Positions 50,030-58,453 of a stretch of 64,000 bases of DNA are shown here, one piece after another. The DNA comes from Solirubrobacter sp963736505. GTDB lineage: Bacteria; Actinomycetota; Thermoleophilia; Solirubrobacterales; Solirubrobacteraceae. Position numbers and translations under genes: made by a program. The first letter of the stretch is position 1; every line of letters begins with the position of its first letter. Below the pieces are notes generated by a model. It did not search any database and was not told the origin of the DNA. It saw nothing but the letters and a program-made list of their open reading frames with translations. Where the stretch lies: contig CAVTOZ010000001.1 of assembly GCA_963736505.1 (NCBI GenBank), positions 310,001 to 374,000 of the forward strand, read 5' to 3'.

Positions 50030-50085
50030 AGGTTGCGATCGTAGCTCGAATTGCTCTTCTCGGTCCAGCGCAGGAGGCTCTGTCC

Positions 50086-51369
50086 GTGCAGCTCCAACGG
50101 ACGCTCGGGCTCGGCGGCGGGATCGCGCTCGCGATCGGCAGCGTCGCGGGCTCGGGCATCCTCTTCCTGCCGTCGGTGATCTACCGGCTCGCGCAGCACG
50201 ACGCGCTCGTGGTCTGGGGGCTGGCGACGCTGCTGTGCGTGCCGCTGCTGCTCGTGTTCGGCGAGATGGTGCGCGAGAGCCACGACGGCTCGGGCATCGA
50301 GGGGTTCATCGCGCGCGGCCTGGGGCCTGGCTTCGCCGCGTGCGTTCCGCTGCTGTTCGCGCTGATCTTCCCGCCGGCGCTCGCGGCCGCGACGCTCGTC
50401 GCCGGCGGCTACCTGGAGGCGGCCGTGGGCGGCGGGTCGTTGGTGCGGCTGGGCGGCGCGCTGGTCGTGATCGCGGGTGCGCTGCAGACGAACCTGCTCG
50501 GCGCGCGGACCGGCGCGCGCGTGCAGTCGATCGCGACGTTCGCGCTGCTGGGCGCGGCGGTGCTGCTCGTGGCGCTGACGTTCCCCGAGGCGCGCGGCGG
50601 CTACGGCGCGGTGGCGCCGCGGCTGGACTCGCTCTCGCCTGTGCTCGCCGGCGTGCTGGTCGCATTCTGGGGCTTCGCCGGGTTCGAGAACATGACGTTC
50701 GTCGCCGGCGAGATGCGCAACCCGCGGCGCGACTACCTGATCGCCACGTTCGTCGCGCTGCTGGCGTACGGCGCGCTGGCGGCGCTGCTGACGGCGAACA
50801 TCGGCGCGATCATCCCGGTGGGTCAGGTGGATCAGCTGTCGGGCGTCGCCCAGCTCGCGCACCACGTCGCGGTGCCGGCGGCCGGCGTCGCGGTCATCAC
50901 CGTGCTGGCGCTGGCGCTGATGCAGGCCAACAACGCGAGCTGGCTGTGGGGCATCTCGCGGCTGCTGTTCTCGTCGGCGCGCGAGGGCCGCGCGCCCGCG
51001 TGGCTGGCCGTGCTCGACGCGCGCGGGGTCCCGCGCCGCGCCGTGCTCGTGCTCCAGCTCCCGGGCGCCGCGCTGACCTGCTTCGCCGCGTTCGTCCCCG
51101 GCGCGGTGCTGCACCTGGTCGTCGGCGTCAGCGCGGTCTTCATGTTCGTCTACGCGCTCGCGCTGGCGTCGTACGTGCGCACGCCGCGGCCATGGCCGCG
51201 GCGTGCGGGAGCGGGCGTGCTGCTGGCGGCGATGCTCGCCGTGCTCGCGAGCCAGGGCTGGTACGCGCTGCCGCCCGTGCTCGTGGCGCTGCTCAGCTCC
51301 AGTGCCAGTTGGCGAGCACGGCGTTCATGCCCGCCTGGCCGGTCGCTTCCAGATCCGGCCGGCAGTTGA
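50086..51369 (+). CDS. APC-superfamily amino acid permease
   Basis: 427 residues, GTG start with CAGGAGG 8 nt upstream. About eleven to twelve hydrophobic helices: GGGIALAIGSVAGSGILFLPSVIY (unwound TM1 with the GSGI motif), LAGVLVAFWGFAGFENMTFVAGEMRNPRRDY (consensus amphipathic segment), and later helices. Takes up an amino acid or amine by H+ symport or antiport. The last about 25 residues (SASWRARRSCPPGRS) are antisense to the next gene, a 77-nt convergent overlap; the natural end may be nearer VLVALLSS at about 51300, implying a missing or altered stop. Confidence 0.88.
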   Translation: MQLQRTLGLGGGIALAIGSVAGSGILFLPSVIYRLAQHDALVVWGLATLLCVPLLLVFGEMVRESHDGSGIEGFIARGLGPGFAACVPLLFALIFPPALAAATLVAGGYLEAAVGGGSLVRLGGALVVIAGALQTNLLGARTGARVQSIATFALLGAAVLLVALTFPEARGGYGAVAPRLDSLSPVLAGVLVAFWGFAGFENMTFVAGEMRNPRRDYLIATFVALLAYGALAALLTANIGAIIPVGQVDQLSGVAQLAHHVAVPAAGVAVITVLALALMQANNASWLWGISRLLFSSAREGRAPAWLAVLDARGVPRRAVLVLQLPGAALTCFAAFVPGAVLHLVVGVSAVFMFVYALALASYVRTPRPWPRRAGAGVLLAAMLAVLASQGWYALPPVLVALLSSSASWRARRSCPPGRSLPDPAGS

Positions 51370-51859
51370 GCTCGATCAGGACGAGCCGGTTGCCCTTGCG
51401 TGCCGTGACGTCGCGCTGCAGGTTCTTGACGCCGCCGTACGTGTAGCTGAGGGTGACGGTCGCGCCGACGATGCCGTCGAGCGTGAACTTCGCGCCCTTG
51501 GAGACGACCTTGACGTGCTTGGCCTTCGCCGGGACGCCGACGTTGTGGAGCATCGCGAGCCCGCGCTTGGGCGCCGTGTGCTTCGTCACGCGCTTGTAGT
51601 GCGCGGCCGAGTACATCGTGACCGTGACGGCGACGCCGCCCGGCTTCGGGATCGAGTGGAAGTAGCTCGTCATCTTCGTCCCGGGCGACATCAGCGTGTG
51701 CAGCGTCGCGCCGTGCACCGTGTGCTTCACATGCGCCCAGTCGCTCGGGAACTGCGTGGTGAAGCCGGGCGCGGTCAGCGCCTGCGTCTGCGCCGACGCG
51801 GTGGAGGGGATGCCGCACGCAACCGCGGCACACGTCATGACCGCCAGGATCGTCCTCAT
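51293..51859 (-). CDS. Secreted hypothetical protein (PsbP/DUF1795-like fold?)
   Basis: 188 residues with a signal peptide (AVMTCAAVACGIPSTASA; a Cys is within it but no lipobox). The mature part has FTTQFPSDWAHVKHTVHGATLH and the alternating strands of the PsbP/DUF1795 type, an alpha-beta fold found in small secreted actinobacterial proteins. No catalytic residues are evident. Family assignment is tentative. It shares its 3' end with the convergent permease gene by 77 nt. Confidence 0.6.
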   Translation of the reverse strand: MRTILAVMTCAAVACGIPSTASAQTQALTAPGFTTQFPSDWAHVKHTVHGATLHTLMSPGTKMTSYFHSIPKPGGVAVTVTMYSAAHYKRVTKHTAPKRGLAMLHNVGVPAKAKHVKVVSKGAKFTLDGIVGATVTLSYTYGGVKNLQRDVTARKGNRLVLIELNCRPDLEATGQAGMNAVLANWHWS

Positions 51860-51896
51860 GACGCTCCCAGATACCCGAAACCGGTGTGTCCGAGTC

Positions 51897-51995
51897 TCAC
51901 GGCCCGCGGCCGCGGAACCCGAACCACCACAGCGCGAAGAGGGCGACCCAGCCGACGACGATCGCCGTGATCAGGAGCACGCTGAGCGGATCCAC
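51897..51995 (-). CDS. Candidate single-helix microprotein (32 aa)
   Basis: GTG start at 51995 gives 32 residues: VDPLSVLLITAIVVGWVALFA followed by LWWFGFRGRGP. One hydrophobic helix followed by two Trp and a basic end, a shape shared by many small membrane proteins of actinobacteria. It fits a gap between two genes. There is no good Shine-Dalgarno, so translation is uncertain. Confidence 0.4.
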   Translation of the reverse strand: MDPLSVLLITAIVVGWVALFALWWFGFRGRGP

Positions 51996-52045
51996 GCGGG
52001 CGAGCGTACGGGTTCGAGATGAGTACGCTGACGTACCCTCGTCGC

Positions 52046-52360
52046 GTGAGCATCGCCAAGATCAACGCCATCACGGTCCCGCGCGACCGGTTCGAGGAGT
52101 TCGCGCGCCGCTTCGCCTCGCGCGCCGGGCGCGTGTCGAGCGCCGAGGGCTTCGAGGCCTTCGAGCTGCTGCGCCCCAACGACGACCGCGAGGTCTGCCT
52201 GGTGATCACCCGCTGGCGCAGCGAGGAGGACTTCCAGGCGTGGATGAAGAGCGCCGACTTCACCGCCGGCCACTCCCAGCACCGCGAGGGCGGACCGGTC
52301 GGGACCGGCAGTGAAGTGTGGTCGTTCGACGTGCTCGAGCTCGAGGGCCCGGCCGCCTAG
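52046..52360 (+). CDS. Antibiotic-biosynthesis monooxygenase/IsdG-MhuD-like haem oxygenase
   Basis: 104 residues from GTG 52046, a ferredoxin-like ABM domain. The three residues of the IsdG/MhuD haem-degrading site are present at the expected places: Asn 7 (AKINAI), Trp 66 (EDFQAWMKSAD) and His 76 (FTAGHSQ). In IsdG they are N7, W67, H77 and in MhuD N7, W66, H75. This agreement fixes the GTG start; the upstream ATG at 52019 would shift all positions by nine. The enzyme would open haem to release iron. Alone on its strand; the small basic gene's stop overlaps its end by 4 nt. Confidence 0.82.
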   Translation: MSIAKINAITVPRDRFEEFARRFASRAGRVSSAEGFEAFELLRPNDDREVCLVITRWRSEEDFQAWMKSADFTAGHSQHREGGPVGTGSEVWSFDVLELEGPAA

Positions 52361-52476
52361 CGGCTCTTCTTCGGCGGCTTCTTGCGCGCGACGCGCGGAG
52401 CCGGCGGCTTGATCTGGACCTGACGGCGATTGCCGCCGACGGAGGGCCGGCGGGTCATCTGTGGACGGCGCTGCAT
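52357..52476 (-). CDS. Very basic small protein (39 aa)
   Basis: 39 residues from ATG 52476: MQRRPQMTRRPSVGGNRR followed by QVQIKPPAPRVARKKPPKKSR minus its last residue, counting to the TAG. About one third Arg or Lys. GAGGAG sits 8-9 nt upstream, a good Shine-Dalgarno, which supports translation. Composition suggests RNA or ribosome binding, but no family is recognised. It is convergent with the haem oxygenase-like gene (4 nt overlap). The 226-nt stretch between it and the acetyltransferase gene at 52703 holds nothing I can support. Confidence 0.5.
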   Translation of the reverse strand: MQRRPQMTRRPSVGGNRRQVQIKPPAPRVARKKPPKKSR

Positions 52477-52702
52477 ACGAGACGCTCCTCTACGAGGCGA
52501 AGTGGAGGTGGGAGCGGCCCGTCCGCCCCGCCGCGGCAACCGGGTGGGCGGCGACGGGGGAACACGAAGGAGCGCGGACGGCCGGGCACGCCGAAGAAAG
52601 GGGCGTGCGAATCGGGACGCGTCAGCGGATCTTCATGACGCGAGGAACCGTAGCGAGCCCGGCGACCGCCCGTCGAGGGGGGTTATCCGTACAGTCCGCC
52701 CG

Positions 52703-53200
52703 ATGCTGGTCAGGCGCGAGACGGCCGACGACGTCGCGACCGTCGACGCCCTCACGGCCTCCGCGTTCGGGCGCGACCTCGAGCGCCGGATCCTCGCCGA
52801 GCTGCGCGCCACCGACGCATGGCTGCCGTCGCTCTCGCTCGTGGCGCGCGTCCACGACGGCATCGCCGGCCACGTCGCCGGCACGCGCGCGCACGTCGCC
52901 GGCCGGCCCGTGCTCGCGCTCGGGCCGCTGAGCGTCGACCCCGCCCACCAGCGCCGCGGCGTCGGCTCCGCGCTCGTCCACGCGCTGCTCGGCGCGGCCG
53001 ACGCGCTGGGCGAGCCGGTGGTCGTCCTGCTCGGCGATCCGGGCTACTACGCGCGCTTCGGATTCGTGCTCGCGAGCACGCTGCACATCACCCCGCCGAG
53101 GCCCGAATGGGCCCCGCACCTCCAGGCCCGCGCACTCACGGCATATACCGTCGATTTGCAGGGAGAATTTGCCTTCGCGGCGCCCTTCATGCGGGCCTAA
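52703..53200 (+). CDS. GNAT acetyltransferase (YhbS-like)
   Basis: 165 residues, single GNAT domain: VRRETADDVATVDALTASAFG, the acetyl-CoA motif LGPLSVDPAHQRRGVGSALVHALL (Q/RxxGxG/A as RRGVGS) and LLGDPGYYARFGF, typical of YhbS-type members. Transfers acetyl from acetyl-CoA to an unknown amine. Monocistronic start after a long noncoding gap. Confidence 0.88.
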   Translation: MLVRRETADDVATVDALTASAFGRDLERRILAELRATDAWLPSLSLVARVHDGIAGHVAGTRAHVAGRPVLALGPLSVDPAHQRRGVGSALVHALLGAADALGEPVVVLLGDPGYYARFGFVLASTLHITPPRPEWAPHLQARALTAYTVDLQGEFAFAAPFMRA

Positions 53201-53290
53201 GGCCCATGCCCGCCCAGGTAAGGCCGAGGACCCCTTACACGGCACCATCCGCCCGATGTCCGGGGGCCTTCTCAGGGCGAGAATGGACAC

Positions 53291-53614
53291 ATGCTCAAGA
53301 CCCTGACAGCCCGCAAGCAGACCCCGGCGACCGGCTCGCTGACGATCCGCTTCGCCACGCCGGACGACGAGCCGGCGCTGGCCCGCCTGGCCCAGCTGGA
53401 CTCCAGCCACGCGCCGCGCGGAGCGGTGATGGTGGCGGTCGTCGACGACGAGATGTGGGCCGCCCTGTCGCTCGACGACGGCCACGCGGTCAGCGATCCG
53501 TTCCACGCCTCCTCCGAGGCGCTGTGGATGGTGGCCGAGCGCGCCCGCGGCCTCAAGCGCGCGCACCGCGGCCGCATGCAGCGGCTGCCGCGGGTGTGGC
53601 CCGCCGGCGCCTGA
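53291..53614 (+). CDS. Short GNAT-like N-terminal domain protein
   Basis: 107 residues. SLTIRFATPDDEPALARLAQLDSSH and VMVAVVDDEMWAALSLDDGHAVSDPFHASSE resemble the first half of a GNAT fold, then the protein ends in a basic tail (ARGLKRAHRGRMQRLP) without the acetyl-CoA motif. Short proteins like this are common in actinobacteria; an acetyltransferase activity is unlikely because the cofactor loop is missing. Start with only weak Shine-Dalgarno; codon use and composition fit a real gene. Confidence 0.65.
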   Translation: MLKTLTARKQTPATGSLTIRFATPDDEPALARLAQLDSSHAPRGAVMVAVVDDEMWAALSLDDGHAVSDPFHASSEALWMVAERARGLKRAHRGRMQRLPRVWPAGA

Positions 53615-53644
53615 GGGACTCGCGCGTCCGGTTACGATCGCCGG

Positions 53645-54358
53645 ATGCGCGTCTCTCCGTGGGGCCGTATCGTGGCGATATCGGCCCTCCTGGTGGTGGG
53701 CGGTGCGGTCGCGCTCGCCATCGGGGCGCTCGCCTCGACGCACGAGCGCGTCGTCTCCTACCCGGTGACCGGCGCGCTGCGCGGGGTCGCGTTCGACCTC
53801 GCCGACGGCGCGATCGTGATCGTCGGCGGCGGCCGCCGCGACGCCGTCTTCGTCGAGCGGACCGAGCGCTACGCGTTCGGCCACGACGCGCAGAGCGAGC
53901 GCTCGGTGCGCGACGGCGTGTTCCGCGTCCGCTCGCGCTGCCCGACGTCGCTGCTCGGCCAATGCACGGTCGCCTACCGCGTGATCGTGCCCGACAACCT
54001 GCCGGTCGAGGTCCGCACCGGCAGCGGCAGCGTGCGCGTGCGCGAATACCGCGGCTCGGCGCAGCTCACGAGCGGCAGCGGGAGCATCGACGTCGCCGGC
54101 TTCTGCGGCTTCTCGCTCGACGCCCGCGCGGAGTCCGGCGACGTCGCGGCCCAGACCGCGTGCGCGCCGCCGAAGCTCTCGCTGCGCACCAACAGCGGCT
54201 CGGTCTCCGCGATCGTGCCGACCGGCAGCTACGACCTCGACGCCGAGAGCGCGTCGGGGTCCGAGACCGTCCGCGGCGTCAAGCGCACGACGGAGGCGCC
54301 GTTCTCGATCCGGGCGCTGAGCGGGTCCGGCGACGTGAGCGTGGAAGGGCGGCCGTGA
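53645..54358 (+). CDS. Membrane-anchored DUF4097-like beta-repeat protein
   Basis: 237 residues: an N-terminal helix (IVAISALLVVGGAVALAIGALA) anchors a beta-rich exterior with the repeated V(R/D)T(G/S)SGSV-type strands: VEVRTGSGSVRVREYRG, LTSGSGSIDVAGF, LRTNSGSVSAIV, ALSGSGDVSVEG. This is the DUF4097/ToastRack type. Such proteins often sit with PspC-like or histidine kinase genes, as here. It is the first gene of an operon, and its stop overlaps the kinase start by 4 nt (GTGA). Confidence 0.75.
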   Translation: MRVSPWGRIVAISALLVVGGAVALAIGALASTHERVVSYPVTGALRGVAFDLADGAIVIVGGGRRDAVFVERTERYAFGHDAQSERSVRDGVFRVRSRCPTSLLGQCTVAYRVIVPDNLPVEVRTGSGSVRVREYRGSAQLTSGSGSIDVAGFCGFSLDARAESGDVAAQTACAPPKLSLRTNSGSVSAIVPTGSYDLDAESASGSETVRGVKRTTEAPFSIRALSGSGDVSVEGRP

Positions 54359-55869
54359 GCGCGCTCCACCTGCGCATCCGGATCGACCGCGCCGGCCACG
54401 CCGCCGCGTACCTGATGCTCAGCCTGCCGGTCGCGCTGCTCGCGATCCCGGCCGTGCTCGCGCTGCTGCTCGGCGCCGCGCTCAGCGCGATCGGCATCGG
54501 CCTGCCGCTGCTGCTCGGCGCGGCCGCGGCGTGCCGCGCGCTCGTGCGCGCCGACCGGCGCGCGGCCAACCGCTGGCTGGACACCCGGCTGCCGCCGATC
54601 CCCGGCCGCGTGCGCTCGCCGGGCAGCCCGCTGCGCCAGGCGCTGGTGCTGCTCTCGGACCGCCAGCAGTGGCGCTACGCCGCCCACCTGGCGCTGCGCC
54701 CGCTGCTGACCGCGGCGCTGATCGCCGTCGCGCTGATCCCGGTCGTGCTGCTCGCGGAGGCGCTCGCGCTCGGCGTCCAGGGCGTCGGCGGGCTCGACGG
54801 CGTCGACTACATCGGGCCGTGGGCGCTCGGCCCGGCGCTCGGGCTCGTGATGCTCGCGCTGGCGCTGCCGGCGAGCGCGCTCGTGATCGCCACGTTCGAC
54901 GCGCTCTACGGCGTGCTGGCCACGATCACGCGCGCGTTCCTCGCCCCGCGCGCGATCGTCGGCGGGCCGGTGCGCGAGATGCTCGCCGAGAGCCTCGGCG
55001 ACCGCTCGGTCGCCGTCGCCTACTGGCTGCCGGACCGCCAGCGCTTCGTCGACGAGTCGGGCCGGCCCGTCGAGCTGCCGGCCCCCGGGTCCGGCCGCGC
55101 CTGGACGGCGGTCGAGCGCGACGGCCACCGCGTCGCCGCGATCGTCCACGACGCCGCGCTCGACACGTCCGACGAGCTCGTCCAGGCCGCCGCCGCGTCG
55201 TGGACGCTGGCGATCGACAACGAGCGGCTGAAGGCCGACCTGGCCGCGCGCGTGGAGGAGCTGCGCGTCAGCCGCGTGCGCATCATCGAGGCCGGCGACG
55301 CCGCCCGCCGCCGGATCGAGCGCGACCTCCACGACGGCGCGCAGCAGCAGCTCGTGGCGCTCGCGCTGGAGCTGCGCGTCCTGCGCACACAGCTCAAGGG
55401 CACAGAGGCGGCGCCGACGGTCGACGTGCTGTCCGAGCGGCTTGCGGCCGCGCTCGCGGACCTGCGCGAGCTCGCCCGCGGCATCCACCCCGCGATCCTC
55501 ACCGACCGCGGCCTCGCGCCCGCGATCGGCGCGCTCGCCGAGCGCGGCTCGATCCCGATCGAGACCGACGTGCGGATCGAGCAGCGACTGCCGGCGCCGA
55601 TCGAGGCCGCCGCCTACTTCCTCGTCGCCGAGGCGCTCACCAACGTGTACCGCTACGCCCACGCGACGTGCGCGCGTGTCGACGTGGCGCGCGACGGCGA
55701 CGACGTCGTCGTGCTGATCGCCGACGACGGCGTGGGCGGCGCGGATCTCGACGCGGGCAGCGGCCTGCAGGGCCTCGTGGACCGGCTCGCGGCGGTCGGC
55801 GGGACGCTCGCGATCGACAGCCCGCCCGGCGAGGGGACCCGGCTGCTTGCGAGGATCCCGTGCCCATGA
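54355..55869 (+). CDS. Sensor histidine kinase (HisKA_3 type)
   Basis: 504 residues, GTG start. N-terminal membrane region with several helices (YLMLSLPVALLAIPAVLALLLG) matching the PF13796-like putative sensor domain. Then a dimerisation helix with phosphoacceptor His in RRIERDLHDGAQQQLVALALELR, a HisKA_3 hallmark, followed by a HATPase domain (EALTNVYRYAHA N-box, ADDGVGGAD G1). A LiaS/NarX-type kinase. There is no response regulator adjacent: the next genes are an ABC importer. Overlaps by 4 nt with the preceding and following genes (GTGA, ATGA), so it is co-translated with the binding protein. Confidence 0.9.
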   Translation: MSALHLRIRIDRAGHAAAYLMLSLPVALLAIPAVLALLLGAALSAIGIGLPLLLGAAAACRALVRADRRAANRWLDTRLPPIPGRVRSPGSPLRQALVLLSDRQQWRYAAHLALRPLLTAALIAVALIPVVLLAEALALGVQGVGGLDGVDYIGPWALGPALGLVMLALALPASALVIATFDALYGVLATITRAFLAPRAIVGGPVREMLAESLGDRSVAVAYWLPDRQRFVDESGRPVELPAPGSGRAWTAVERDGHRVAAIVHDAALDTSDELVQAAAASWTLAIDNERLKADLAARVEELRVSRVRIIEAGDAARRRIERDLHDGAQQQLVALALELRVLRTQLKGTEAAPTVDVLSERLAAALADLRELARGIHPAILTDRGLAPAIGALAERGSIPIETDVRIEQRLPAPIEAAAYFLVAEALTNVYRYAHATCARVDVARDGDDVVVLIADDGVGGADLDAGSGLQGLVDRLAAVGGTLAIDSPPGEGTRLLARIPCP

Positions 55870-56864
55870 GGCTCGCCCCGCTGCTCCTGCTCGCGCTGCT
55901 GCTCGCCGGCTGCGGCTCGACGACGATCGTGCACGAGCGCGGGATCGCGGTCGCGTCCGGCACGCCCGAGCCCGTGCACGCCAAAGCGGAGCCGCGGCCG
56001 GAGGGCTCGGTGCGGATCGCGGTCGTCACGCACGGCCCCGCCTCGAGCAAGTTCTGGGCGATCATCCGCAACGGCGTCGAGGCCGCCTCGCGCACGCTCG
56101 ACGTGCTCGTCGACTACCGCGCGCCCGACGTCTACAGCGCCGCGCGCATGAGCGAGCTGATCGACGAGGCGGTGGCGTCGCGCCCCGACGGGCTCGTCGT
56201 GTCGATCCCCGAGGCGGCCGTCGGCCCCGCCATCCGGCGCGCCGTCGCGGCCGGCATCCCGGTCGTCTCGATCAACTCCGGCGCCGGCCTGTTCAAGAAG
56301 CTCGGCGTGCTCGCGCACGTCGGTCAGCTCGAGGACCGCGCCGGGCTGGAGGCGGGCCGGCGCCTGGCCGCGGCCGGCGTGCGGCGCGCGCTGTGCGTCA
56401 ACCAGCAGATCGGCAACACCGGCCTGGACTCGCGCTGCGCGGGCCTGGCGCGCGCGATGCGCGAGGTGGGCGGCGAGTCGCACGTGCTCGGCGTCGTCGA
56501 CGACTCGCCGGACACGCCCGCGAAGATCGCCGCCGCGGTCGCCGATCGCGGCGCGACCGGCGTGCTGTGCACGAACTCGCTCAGCGGGCTGGCGGCGGTC
56601 AAGGGCCTCGCCGGCAAGCCCGTCAAGATCGGCACGTTCGATCTCGGCCCCGACGTGCTGCAGGCCGTGCAGTCGGGCCGGATCGCGTTCGCCGTCGACC
56701 AGCAGGCGTACCTACAGGGCTACCTGCCGATCGAGATGCTCGCCCAGCGCGTCCGCTACGGGCTGTTCCCGTCCGAGGGCGACGTGGTCGCAACGGGCCC
56801 CCACTTCGTGACGTCGGCGGACGCCGGCCAGGCCCTGGAGTTGAGCCGCCGCTCGATTCGCTGA
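55866..56864 (+). CDS. Periplasmic binding lipoprotein, RbsB type (first of two)
   Basis: 332 residues: lipobox LAGC (residues 13-16) gives a lipoprotein, then the type I binding fold: GSVRIAVVTHGPASSKFWAIIRNGVEAAS, SRPDGLVVSIPEAAVGPAIRRAV, IPVVSINSGAG, TGVLCTNSLSGLAAVKGL. It overlaps the histidine kinase by 4 nt, so a role as the kinase's ligand-sensing partner as well as in transport is a fair guess. Solute unknown. Confidence 0.85.
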   Translation: MRLAPLLLLALLLAGCGSTTIVHERGIAVASGTPEPVHAKAEPRPEGSVRIAVVTHGPASSKFWAIIRNGVEAASRTLDVLVDYRAPDVYSAARMSELIDEAVASRPDGLVVSIPEAAVGPAIRRAVAAGIPVVSINSGAGLFKKLGVLAHVGQLEDRAGLEAGRRLAAAGVRRALCVNQQIGNTGLDSRCAGLARAMREVGGESHVLGVVDDSPDTPAKIAAAVADRGATGVLCTNSLSGLAAVKGLAGKPVKIGTFDLGPDVLQAVQSGRIAFAVDQQAYLQGYLPIEMLAQRVRYGLFPSEGDVVATGPHFVTSADAGQALELSRRSIR

Positions 56865-56865
56865 G

Positions 56866-56908
56866 TTTCCGGGTGCCACGTTCCGGAAAGCCTCCCGTTT
56901 CGTGGGAG
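56866..56908 (+). promoter_or_regulatory. Two hairpins over the start of the second RbsA-like gene
   Basis: First: TTTCCGG (56866-56872) with CCGGAAA (56883-56889), a 7-bp perfect stem around a 10-nt loop. Second: CTCCC (56892-56896) with GGGAG (56904-56908), whose loop includes the first bases of the GTG start at 56902. Together they fill the 37-nt intergenic gap and could limit translation or processing between binding protein and ATPase. Confidence 0.5.
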
Positions 56909-58395
56909 AGGAAGCCGTCGTCCGGTTCCGCGCGGTGGTCAAGCACTTCCCGGGCGTGCAGGCGGTCGACGACGTCGACCTCGACATCCTGCCCGGCGAG
57001 GTCCACGTCGTCGCCGGAGAGAACGGGGCCGGCAAGTCGACGCTGATGAAGCTGCTCTCGCAGGTCGACCGCCCCGACAGCGGCGAGATCGAGCTCGCGG
57101 GCGAGCGCGTCGCGTTCCACGGACCGCGCCACGCGCAGCGGCTCGGGATCGCGATGGTCCACCAGGAGTTCGCGCTCGCGGGCGATCTCACGATCGCCGA
57201 GAACCTCGTGCTCGGGCGCGAGCAGACCCACCTCGGGCTGATCCGGCGCGGGTCGGAGAAGGCGCAGGCGCGGGAGCTGCTCGAGCGCGTCGGGCTCGAC
57301 GTCGACCCCGCGCGCAAGGCGGCAAGCCTGTCGGTCGCCGACCAGCAGCGCGTGGAGATCGCCAAGGCGCTCGCGATCGACGCGAAGGTCGTGATCATGG
57401 ACGAGCCGACCGCGACGCTGACCGAGCGCGAGATCGAGGGCCTGTTCGAGGTCATCCGCGACCTCACCGGGCACGGGATCGCCGTGCTCTACATCTCCCA
57501 CCGGCTCGACGAGATCACGCGCATCGCCGATCGCGTGACGGTGATGCGCGACGGCAAGGTCGTCGACACGCTCGAGGGCGACCGGATCGAGGAGCGCGAG
57601 ATCGTCAAGCTGATGGTCGGGCGCGAGATCGAGAACCTCTACCCGAAGGCGGAGGCGGAGATCGGCGACGTGCTCCTGCGCGTCGAGGGCATCACCCGCA
57701 ACGGCGTGCTCGACGACTGCTCCTTCGAGGTCCGCGCGGGCGAGATCCTCGGCTTCGCCGGGCTCGTCGGCGCCGGCCGCACCGAGCTCGCGCGCGCGGT
57801 CTTCGGCGCCGACGCGATCGACGGCGGCACGATCGAGCTCGACGGCGAGCGGCTGCGGCCGCGCTCCCCGCGCGACGCGATCGACGCGGGCATCGGCTAC
57901 GTGACCGAGGACCGCAAGGGCGAGGGCCTCGCGCTGCAGCTCGGGATCGAGCCGAACATCACGCTCGCGCGCATCCCGGGCCCGCCCGCGTGGATCGACC
58001 GCGCGGCGGAGCACGAGGCGGCTGAGCGGCGCGCCGAGCAGCTCGACATCCGCGCCCCCTCGCTGCGCCGCAGCGTCGAGACGCTGTCGGGCGGCAACCA
58101 GCAGAAGGTCGTCGTCGCCAAGTGGCTGGAGACCGACGCGCGCATGCTGTTCTTCGACGAGCCGGCGCGCGGGATCGACGTCGGCACCAAGGCCGAGCTG
58201 TTCCGGCTGATCGGCGAGCTCGCCGCCGACGGGCGGGCGATCGTCCTCATCAGCTCCTACCTGCCGGAGCTGATCAACATGTGCGACCGCATCCTGGTGC
58301 TGCGCGACGGGCGCGTCGCCGGGGAGCTGGCGCGCGACGAGTTCTCCGAGGAGCGCATCGCGTCGCTCGCTACGGGCGTGGAGGTAAGAGCATGA
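56902..58395 (+). CDS. ABC importer ATP-binding protein, tandem NBD (RbsA type)
   Basis: 497 residues, normal for the family. NBD1: Walker A AGENGAGKSTLM, VHQEF Q-loop, signature SVADQQRVEIAKAL, VIMDEPTATL, ISHRLDEI. NBD2: LVGAGRTELARAVFGA, LSGGNQQKVVVAKWL, FFDEPARGIDVGTK. GTG at 56902 keeps the conserved FRAVVKHFPGVQAVDDV start; the start codon lies in the second hairpin described above. Couples ATP hydrolysis to solute import with the permease at 58454. Complete motif set, unlike the compact paralogue at 28935. Confidence 0.9.
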   Translation: MGEEAVVRFRAVVKHFPGVQAVDDVDLDILPGEVHVVAGENGAGKSTLMKLLSQVDRPDSGEIELAGERVAFHGPRHAQRLGIAMVHQEFALAGDLTIAENLVLGREQTHLGLIRRGSEKAQARELLERVGLDVDPARKAASLSVADQQRVEIAKALAIDAKVVIMDEPTATLTEREIEGLFEVIRDLTGHGIAVLYISHRLDEITRIADRVTVMRDGKVVDTLEGDRIEEREIVKLMVGREIENLYPKAEAEIGDVLLRVEGITRNGVLDDCSFEVRAGEILGFAGLVGAGRTELARAVFGADAIDGGTIELDGERLRPRSPRDAIDAGIGYVTEDRKGEGLALQLGIEPNITLARIPGPPAWIDRAAEHEAAERRAEQLDIRAPSLRRSVETLSGGNQQKVVVAKWLETDARMLFFDEPARGIDVGTKAELFRLIGELAADGRAIVLISSYLPELINMCDRILVLRDGRVAGELARDEFSEERIASLATGVEVRA

Positions 58396-58453
58396 TGGGT
58401 GAATCCGGTTCGAGGCAGGCGATGGCGCTGTCACGGGCATGCGGAGCGGACGC

